Below, piece after piece: positions 5,934 through 11,235 of a stretch of DNA of 11,235 bases. How positions within the stretch are numbered: the first letter of the stretch is position 1; each line of letters begins with the position of its first letter. The DNA is from an uncultured Blautia sp. (GTDB taxonomy: Bacteria; Bacillota; Clostridia; Lachnospirales; Lachnospiraceae). The stretch covers positions 1 to 11,235 of the forward strand of contig URHH01000078.1 of the NCBI GenBank assembly GCA_900547615.1, given 5' to 3'. Both the position numbers and the translations under genes were made by a program. Under the pieces are notes generated by a model, which saw only the letters and a list, made by a program, of their open reading frames with translations, was not told the DNA's origin and searched no databases.

Positions 5934-6771
5934 TCTGTTCCTCATGCTGCGTTCCCTCCAACTTATCCTGTCTGGAGCGTTTCTTCCATCTACTCCAGAA
6001 CCCTTTCTCTGTCTCTTTGATCTCACACAGAATAATTGTTACATTGTCTCTTCCGCCTTTTTCCAGAACCCTCTCAAGAAGAACGGAAACCGTCTCCTCA
6101 AGAGAAATCTCTCTTGTAAGAATATCCGCAATTTCTCCATCTGAAAGCATATCTGTCATACCATCTGAACAGAGGAGATAACGGCTTCCTCCCACATAAG
6201 GAAGTTTTGTAATACAGGGTTCCAGTATCAGTCCTTCTTCCATAATTCCAAGATACTGCGTCAAAGGCGGTTTCCCCAGAAAGTTTCTGCCGATTACATG
6301 GTCTACAGAAACCTGCTGAAATTTATTTTCTTCTGAGTAGTACACTCTGCTGTCTCCCAGATTTCCCACATAAACGCCATCTCTGGAAAAAGCCACCAGA
6401 GCAGCCGTTGTTCCCATTGAACCAACGCGGTTTTCTTCTCCATAGCGGACAACTTCCCAATTCATGCTGTCGCATACATCTTCCAGAAATTCCTCAGGAA
6501 ATTTTTTCAGCTTTTCTCTGTTTTCTCCATAAAATCTTCCAAACTCCCTGGCAGCCGTCTCCGCTGCAATTTCCCCACAGCTCTCGCCGCCCATTCCGTC
6601 AAATACCGCCAGAACAGGGAGAGATTTCTGAGGGGCGCTTCCTGAAAAAATCCCGCTCGTCCCAAAATTCTGTGCCGGAAGACTTTCTCCACAGCACCAG
6701 AAATTGTCCTCGTTATTTGCCCGTATTTTTCCCACATGGGACGTATAGGCATATTCTATCTCGTATGTCAT
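5926..6771 (-). CDS. PP2C-type protein Ser/Thr phosphatase
   Basis: This 281-residue metal-dependent protein phosphatase presumably removes phosphates placed by the kinase encoded just upstream. PP2C motifs appear in order: RANNEDN (18-23, metal-site acid), VFDGMGG (57-62), GTT (120-122), GNLGDSR (137-142), CSDGMTD (201-207) and GRDNVT (240-245). All metal-binding Asp positions seem intact. A poorly conserved loop lies at about 27-50, and a basic then acidic tail from about 258 has no membrane segment, so the enzyme is cytoplasmic. The ATG at 6771 is preferred over an in-frame GTG at 6780 because the Shine-Dalgarno CAGGAG (6785-6780) overlaps that GTG and stands 8 bases from the ATG. The gene begins 15 bases after the kinase stop and overlaps the next gene by 8 bases. 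Bacterial PP2C genes often precede their kinase; here the order is reversed. Confidence 0.94.
   Translation of the reverse strand: MTYEIEYAYTSHVGKIRANNEDNFWCCGESLPAQNFGTSGIFSGSAPQKSLPVLAVFDGMGGESCGEIAAETAAREFGRFYGENREKLKKFPEEFLEDVCDSMNWEVVRYGEENRVGSMGTTAALVAFSRDGVYVGNLGDSRVYYSEENKFQQVSVDHVIGRNFLGKPPLTQYLGIMEEGLILEPCITKLPYVGGSRYLLCSDGMTDMLSDGEIADILTREISLEETVSVLLERVLEKGGRDNVTIILCEIKETEKGFWSRWKKRSRQDKLEGTQHEEQNE
5938..5943 (-). promoter_or_regulatory. Ribosome binding site setting the start of the 404-residue protein
   Basis: GAGGAA inside the last codons of the phosphatase gene lies a few bases ahead of the ATG at 5933. It favours this start over the ATG at 5945, which it overlaps, and over farther upstream candidates. 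Confidence 0.6.
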
Positions 6772-6786
6772 ACTTTGCACTCCTGT

Positions 6787-8385
6787 TTACTGAAGCTGTT
6801 CAATGGAATTGCTCCAATACTTGTCGCCCCGTTCCACATATTCCGGATTATCAATCTCATTATCATGACACGTTCCCGCCTCATCAATCCAGCGGATCAG
6901 TATTCCATCCCTGTAATAATAAAGTTCAGACGTATCATCTTCCCATATGTAAGCGAAAAACAGCGCGCCGTTCCAGTAATAATATTCTTCATATTTCCCA
7001 TCTTCCGAAAGAGAGGGGTATACCAGAACTTTCATAATTTCCCCGTCATCATTATAATAACGCAGCCTGCTTCCCTCGTCTCCCTCTGTTTCATAAGAGG
7101 GAAGTTCGTTTACAATGGTAGTTGCTCTCTCTTTGATCGTGTCTATGGAAGAAGCAAAATCTTCTCCCGTAATCGCTCCATGATATTCTTCATCTGTAAG
7201 AGATTTTACTATTTTTTCTGTCTGGCGGCGCACAGTAACCTCAAAAAGATTTTTAAGATATACGCCCAAAACCACAACTCCTGAAAGGACAACTGCGCTG
7301 ACTGTAAGAACCCTGCGGCGCGCTTTCCTTTTTGCTTTCTGTCTTCTCTCGCTTGCCTTTGTTCTCCTCTCATAAGGAACACCGCTTAAATCCATTGGCT
7401 TCTGAGAAATTTCTTTTTCTGCAGCTACCGTCCTTTCCGGAACGCGTTCTTTCACAGAAGAAACTTTTCTCCTGCCTTCATACAAAGCTTCCAGGTCTTT
7501 TCGGAACGCTTCCGGAGAACCGTATCTGCCGGACGGTTCATAAGCACACGCCCTGCATATCATTTCTCCGAATTCCTTCCCTGCCTCTGCCGGCAAAGGC
7601 AGCTTTTCCCCTGACATTCTTCTGTTCAATGCAGTTTCTTTATCCCGGTATGTGATCAGCTGCTTTTCCAGATTTAAAAAAGGCAGCCTGTTTTTATTCA
7701 TAATCTTGTACAGCACAATTCCAAGTGAATAAATGTCTACACTTTTGTCATAATGCTCTCCCTTGTACATCTCCGGCGCCATATAAGAATACGTTCCCTT
7801 TTTGGAAAGACTGCTCATTGTCTTTTCCAGTTCCCTTGCAATCCCGAAATCTCCCAGCTTAAAATCTCCAAATCTGGAGACAAAAATATTTTCCGGCTTA
7901 ATATCACGATGGATAATATTTAACTGCTGGCAGTATTCCAACGCTTTACAGAGATCGATACCCAGCTTCATAGTTTCTCTCTCTGTCAGATTTCTGCCTG
8001 CACAGTAATCTGTAAAACTTGTGAGATATTCCATTCGAATGGAAATATCCCAGCCTATTTCATCAAGATACTCCACCACCTTAAAATCTTCCACAGAAAC
8101 AATGTGGGAATTTCCCCGGAAATATTCCATTGTGCTTACTTCCTGAATACACTCTTCCACTATATTTTCAAAATACTCTCTTGCAGAGTTCTCATTTTCT
8201 GTTTCCGAACGTACACTGTTCAGTTCGCTTTTACTGGAAGGAATGGTGATGATCTTAATCGCAGAATAAAAAGAATGCCCTTTTTCTGTCCTCTGTGCCT
8301 TATATACTTTTCCAAAAGAACCTTCGCCTATTTTTTCAGTAATTTTCCATTCAGGCCATACAGACACCGGAAGTTCTCTTTCCAC
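6787..8385 (-). CDS. Transmembrane Ser/Thr protein kinase with non-PASTA outer domain
   Basis: This 532-residue Hanks-type kinase has its catalytic domain at about 13-303: glycine loop GEGSFGKV (20-27), Lys44 in AIK, HRDIKPEN (159-166), DFG (179-181) and APE (203-205). All catalytic residues are present. A Ser/Glu/Asn-rich insert lies between Lys44 and helix C (about 49-75). A basic juxtamembrane stretch (about 339-358) precedes one membrane segment (359-378). The outer part (379-532) has no PASTA repeats; it carries three Tyr-rich units near 442, 468 and 488 of the kind YYxxxG, and is probably a sensor. The start is GTG at 8385: AAAGGAGGG ends 7 bases before it, while the in-frame ATG at 8427 has no ribosome binding site and overlaps the -10 box. 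It heads the operon with the phosphatase and the 404-residue protein. Confidence 0.93.
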   Translation of the reverse strand: MERELPVSVWPEWKITEKIGEGSFGKVYKAQRTEKGHSFYSAIKIITIPSSKSELNSVRSETENENSAREYFENIVEECIQEVSTMEYFRGNSHIVSVEDFKVVEYLDEIGWDISIRMEYLTSFTDYCAGRNLTERETMKLGIDLCKALEYCQQLNIIHRDIKPENIFVSRFGDFKLGDFGIARELEKTMSSLSKKGTYSYMAPEMYKGEHYDKSVDIYSLGIVLYKIMNKNRLPFLNLEKQLITYRDKETALNRRMSGEKLPLPAEAGKEFGEMICRACAYEPSGRYGSPEAFRKDLEALYEGRRKVSSVKERVPERTVAAEKEISQKPMDLSGVPYERRTKASERRQKAKRKARRRVLTVSAVVLSGVVVLGVYLKNLFEVTVRRQTEKIVKSLTDEEYHGAITGEDFASSIDTIKERATTIVNELPSYETEGDEGSRLRYYNDDGEIMKVLVYPSLSEDGKYEEYYYWNGALFFAYIWEDDTSELYYYRDGILIRWIDEAGTCHDNEIDNPEYVERGDKYWSNSIEQLQ

Positions 8386-8390
8386 TTCAA

Positions 8391-8400
8391 TCCCTCCTTT
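8391..8400 (-). promoter_or_regulatory. Ribosome binding site setting the GTG start of the kinase
   Basis: AAAGGAGGGA on the minus strand, about 7 bases before GTG at 8385, is a near-perfect Shine-Dalgarno. It would be inside the coding region if the ATG at 8427 were used, which argues for the GTG. Confidence 0.8.
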
Positions 8401-8425
8401 GCTTTGATTTTCTTCGAGTGTACTC

Positions 8426-8431
8426 ATTATA
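8426..8431 (-). promoter_or_regulatory. -10 box of the kinase operon promoter
   Basis: A perfect TATAAT on the minus strand stands about 40 bases before the GTG start, placing the transcript start near 8418. No good -35 lies 16-18 bases upstream (TACCAT is the closest), so an activator or another feature may compensate. It follows the rpoC terminator, so the operon is probably transcribed independently of rpoC. Confidence 0.55.
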
Positions 8432-8483
8432 CTTGAATTTTAACACAAATGGTAGTTGCTTCTGTATTTTTCAATAATTTAAC

Positions 8484-8513
8484 AAAAATCCCCTGCCAAA
8501 ACCCGGCAGGGGA
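8484..8513 (-). terminator. Intrinsic terminator of the rpoBC operon
   Basis: TCCCCTGCC (8489-8497) and GGCAGGGGA (8505-8513) form a perfect 9-bp GC-rich stem with a 7-base loop. Read on the minus strand it is followed by TTTTTGTT (8488-8481), a standard rho-independent terminator 16 bases after the rpoC stop. Confidence 0.92.
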
Positions 8514-8528
8514 CTTTTATCTTTTCTG

Positions 8529-11235
8529 TTATTCTTCTGTATCAAAATCTTCTGCTTCTTCGTCTGCATCTTCTGCTTCAGCAGTTTCTACAGCCTCTTC
8601 TGCAGTTTCTTCTTTATCAAGAGCAAGATTTTCTTTCTCTTCTTCCTCTGTAACGTCTTCTTCAACTTCTTCTGTCTCTTCGGGCATTCCTGTGTCAAGC
8701 TTAATCTCGCCATAACGCTTCATACCTGTTCCGGCAGGAATCAGTTTACCAATCAGTACGTTTTCTTTCAGACCGATAAGATTATCAACTTTACCCTTGA
8801 TTGCTGCTTCTGTCAGGACTTTTGTTGTCTCCTGGAAGGATGCTGCTGACAGGAAGGAATCTGTTGCAAGAGATGCCTTTGTGATACCAAGCATAACCTG
8901 TTTTCCTTCTGCAGGCTCTTTGCCTTCTGCAATAAGCTTTTCATTTGCTTCATCGTAATCCAGAACGTTGACAAGTGTTCCCGGAAGGAAATCTGTATCT
9001 CCGTTTTCTTCGATACGAATCTTCTTCAGCATCTGACGCACAATAACCTCGATATGCTTATCGTTGATTTCTACACCCTGCAGACGGTATACACGCTGTA
9101 CCTCGCGAATCATATAATCCTGTACGGCACGAACGCCCTTGATTCTTAAAATATCGTGCGGATTTACGCTACCTTCTGTCAGCTCGTCACCTGCTTCAAG
9201 AAGCTGTCCGTCCATAACCTTAATACGTGAACCGTAAGGAATGAGATAAGTCTTGGAATCGCCCGTCTCCTGGTCCGTTACGATAATCTCACGTTTTTTC
9301 TTTGTATCATTAAGAGTTGCAATACCCTTAATCTCTGTAATGATAGCAAGACCTTTCGGCTTTCTTGCCTCAAAAAGCTCCTCGACACGAGGAAGACCCT
9401 GTGTAATATCGCCGCCGGCAACACCACCGTTATGGAAGGTACGCATTGTAAGCTGTGTACCAGGCTCACCGATGGACTGAGCTGCAATAATACCTACGGA
9501 TTCTCCTACCTGTACCGGCTCTCCTGTCGCCATGTTTGCACCGTAACATTTTGCGCAGACACCAACTTTACATTTACAGGAAAGGATAGTACGGATTTTT
9601 ACTTTATCAATTGCTCCGCCGTCTTCGTTGTTTACACCCTCGCTCATAATACGGGCTGCACGTTTCGGCGTAATCATGTGATTTGCTTTTACAAGGATTT
9701 CTCCGTCTTTATTCTTAATTGTCTCACAGGAGAAACGACCTGTGATACGCTCCTGAAGGCTTTCGATTTCTTCCTTGCCGTCCATGAAGCCTTTTACCCA
9801 CATACCGGAGATTTCGTCTCTGTCTTCACAGCAGTCCATCTCACGTACAATTAAGTCCTGAGAAACGTCTACAAGACGACGTGTCAGGTAACCGGAGTCG
9901 GCTGTACGAAGAGCTGTATCGGACATACCTTTTCGCGCTCCATGAGCAGACATGAAGTATTCCAGTACGTCAAGACCTTCACGGAAGTTTGACTTAATAG
10001 GAAGCTCGATTGTGTGACCTGTTGTATCTGCCATCAAACCACGCATACCGGCAAGCTGTTTAATCTGTTTATCAGAACCACGGGCTCCGGAGTCAGCCAT
10101 CATGAAGATGTTGTTGTACTTGTCAAGACCTGTAAGAAGGGCTTTTGTAAGCTCATCGTCAGTCTTTTTCCATGTATCTACAACTTCTTTATAACGCTCT
10201 TCCTCTGTAATAAGACCACGTTTGTAGTTCTTTGTGATAAGGTCTACAGTATCCTGTGCCTGCTTAATCATTTCCGGCTTCTGAGGCGGCACTGTCATAT
10301 CGGAAATAGATACGGTCATTGCTGCTCTTGTAGAATACTTGTAACCTGTTGCCTTAATAGCATCAAGAACTTCTGCTGTCTTTGTAGCTCCGTGTGTATT
10401 AATTACTTTTTCAAGAATCTGTTTTAACTGTTTTTTACCTACCAGGAAGTCAACCTCAAGAAGAAGCTCATTTCCCGGAATGCTTCTGTCTACAAATCCC
10501 AGATCCTGCGGAAGGATTTCATTGAAAAGGAATCTTCCCAGTGTAGACTGTACAGTTCCTGTAAGAACACTGCCATCTGGCATTGTCTTTGTGCAGCGCA
10601 CGTTGATTCTTGTCTGCAGTGTGATGACTTTATTCTCGTATGCAAGAATTGCCTCGTTCACACTCTTAAAGAATTTACCTTCTCCCTTATATCCAGGTCT
10701 TTCCTGTGTCAGGTAGTAAATACCAAGGACCATATCCTGTGAAGGAACGGCTACAGGACCACCATCAGAAGGTTTCAGAAGGTTGTTCGGTGAAAGCAGA
10801 AGGAAACGGCACTCTGCCTGTGCTTCCACAGAAAGCGGAAGGTGAACCGCCATCTGGTCACCGTCGAAGTCGGCGTTAAACGCAGTACAAACAAGCGGAT
10901 GAAGTTTAATTGCCTTACCTTCTACAAGAATCGGCTCAAATGCCTGAATACCAAGACGGTGAAGTGTAGGTGCACGATTTAACATAACAGGATGCTCTTT
11001 AATAACATCTTCGAGCACATCCCATACCTGCGGCTCAAGCTTTTCAACCATTTTCTTTGCATTTTTAATGTTGTGTGATGTTCCGTTTGCAACAAGCTCT
11101 TTCATAACGAAAGGTTTAAACAGCTCGATCGCCATTTCTTTCGGAAGACCGCACTGGTAAATTTTAAGTTCCGGTCCTACGACGATAACGGAACGTCCGG
11201 AATAGTCAACTCGTTTACCGAGAAGGTTCTGACGG
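8529..11235 (-). CDS. rpoC: DNA-directed RNA polymerase subunit beta', C-terminal part (5' end outside window)
   Basis: The visible 901 residues continue in frame to the right edge (RQNLLGKRVDYSGRSV at the edge), so roughly the first quarter is missing and the ATG at 11135 is internal. RpoC supplies the active-site magnesium ligands of RNA polymerase: NADFDGDQ is encoded at 10877-10854. Further landmarks are the bridge helix (FMSAHGARKGMSDTALRTAD), the second zinc site (a Cys before EDRDE, then CKCKVGVCAKC) and the trigger loop region (GEPGTQLTMRTFHNGG). No large insertion interrupts the trigger loop. The last 50 or so residues form a very acidic Glu/Asp/Ala/Thr tail, which is not part of the catalytic core. 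The gene ends with TAA at 8531-8529, followed at once by its terminator. rpoB should lie upstream, beyond the window. Confidence 0.98.
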   Translation of the reverse strand, partial: RQNLLGKRVDYSGRSVIVVGPELKIYQCGLPKEMAIELFKPFVMKELVANGTSHNIKNAKKMVEKLEPQVWDVLEDVIKEHPVMLNRAPTLHRLGIQAFEPILVEGKAIKLHPLVCTAFNADFDGDQMAVHLPLSVEAQAECRFLLLSPNNLLKPSDGGPVAVPSQDMVLGIYYLTQERPGYKGEGKFFKSVNEAILAYENKVITLQTRINVRCTKTMPDGSVLTGTVQSTLGRFLFNEILPQDLGFVDRSIPGNELLLEVDFLVGKKQLKQILEKVINTHGATKTAEVLDAIKATGYKYSTRAAMTVSISDMTVPPQKPEMIKQAQDTVDLITKNYKRGLITEEERYKEVVDTWKKTDDELTKALLTGLDKYNNIFMMADSGARGSDKQIKQLAGMRGLMADTTGHTIELPIKSNFREGLDVLEYFMSAHGARKGMSDTALRTADSGYLTRRLVDVSQDLIVREMDCCEDRDEISGMWVKGFMDGKEEIESLQERITGRFSCETIKNKDGEILVKANHMITPKRAARIMSEGVNNEDGGAIDKVKIRTILSCKCKVGVCAKCYGANMATGEPVQVGESVGIIAAQSIGEPGTQLTMRTFHNGGVAGGDITQGLPRVEELFEARKPKGLAIITEIKGIATLNDTKKKREIIVTDQETGDSKTYLIPYGSRIKVMDGQLLEAGDELTEGSVNPHDILRIKGVRAVQDYMIREVQRVYRLQGVEINDKHIEVIVRQMLKKIRIEENGDTDFLPGTLVNVLDYDEANEKLIAEGKEPAEGKQVMLGITKASLATDSFLSAASFQETTKVLTEAAIKGKVDNLIGLKENVLIGKLIPAGTGMKRYGEIKLDTGMPEETEEVEEDVTEEEEKENLALDKEETAEEAVETAEAEDADEEAEDFDTEE

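Noticed and set aside
5934..6026. Longer N-terminus for the 404-residue protein
   Set aside because: The extra 31 codons lie inside the phosphatase 3' end, give a basic low-quality peptide, and skip the well-placed GAGGAA before 5933.
244..8385. Mobile element or genomic island with its own mobility genes
   Set aside because: No transposase, integrase, terminal repeats, tRNA or attachment-like direct repeats were found; only gene order suggests insertion.
8449..8715. Serine-rich plus-strand open frame of 88 codons
   Set aside because: It is the complement of the Glu/Asp-rich rpoC tail and the terminator; the composition is an artefact of the opposite strand and no ribosome binding site is present.

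Overview
The window looks like chromosomal DNA of a Gram-positive Firmicute, most likely a clostridial gut anaerobe of the Lachnospiraceae type. That is an inference from the strong AGGAGG-type ribosome binding sites, TTG/TATAAT promoters, an RpoC without large insertions in the region read, and the gene content; no genus can be fixed by reading alone. No transposase, integrase, phage gene, tRNA, rRNA or CRISPR array is visible.

Two housekeeping landmarks frame the window, both on the minus strand. At the right, 8529-11235 is the C-terminal three quarters of rpoC, closed by a clear intrinsic terminator (8484-8513). At the left, bases 24-1 are the first eight codons of rpsL, with its own perfect-consensus promoter at 135-163. 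In many Firmicutes rpsL follows rpoC directly or after one small L7Ae-like gene. Here about 8.5 kb and eight genes lie between them, and rpoC and rpsL belong to separate transcription units.

The insert has three blocks. (1) 244-2563, plus strand: a membrane-anchored N-acetylmuramoyl-L-alanine amidase and a membrane-anchored class A beta-lactamase-like serine hydrolase. Both have an N-terminal membrane segment, a coiled or low-complexity stalk and a catalytic domain that should lie outside the membrane. The 217-base gap between them holds a long imperfect stem-loop. (2) 2567-4727: a LysR-type regulator (minus) divergent from two overlapping half-size CHR-family (chromate-transporter-like) membrane proteins (plus), the usual layout of a regulator and its target operon. 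(3) 4719-8385, minus: a transmembrane Ser/Thr protein kinase with a Tyr-rich, non-PASTA outer domain, a PP2C-type phosphatase, and an unrecognised 404-residue protein, packed as one translationally coupled operon with its own -10 box.

The kinase, phosphatase and unknown protein are the best candidate for an undescribed system. A sensor kinase with an unusual outer repeat domain sits beside its likely antagonist and a protein whose N-terminus looks like a kinase target site. The two wall-acting enzymes at the other end make a link to cell-envelope sensing attractive, but that link is inference.
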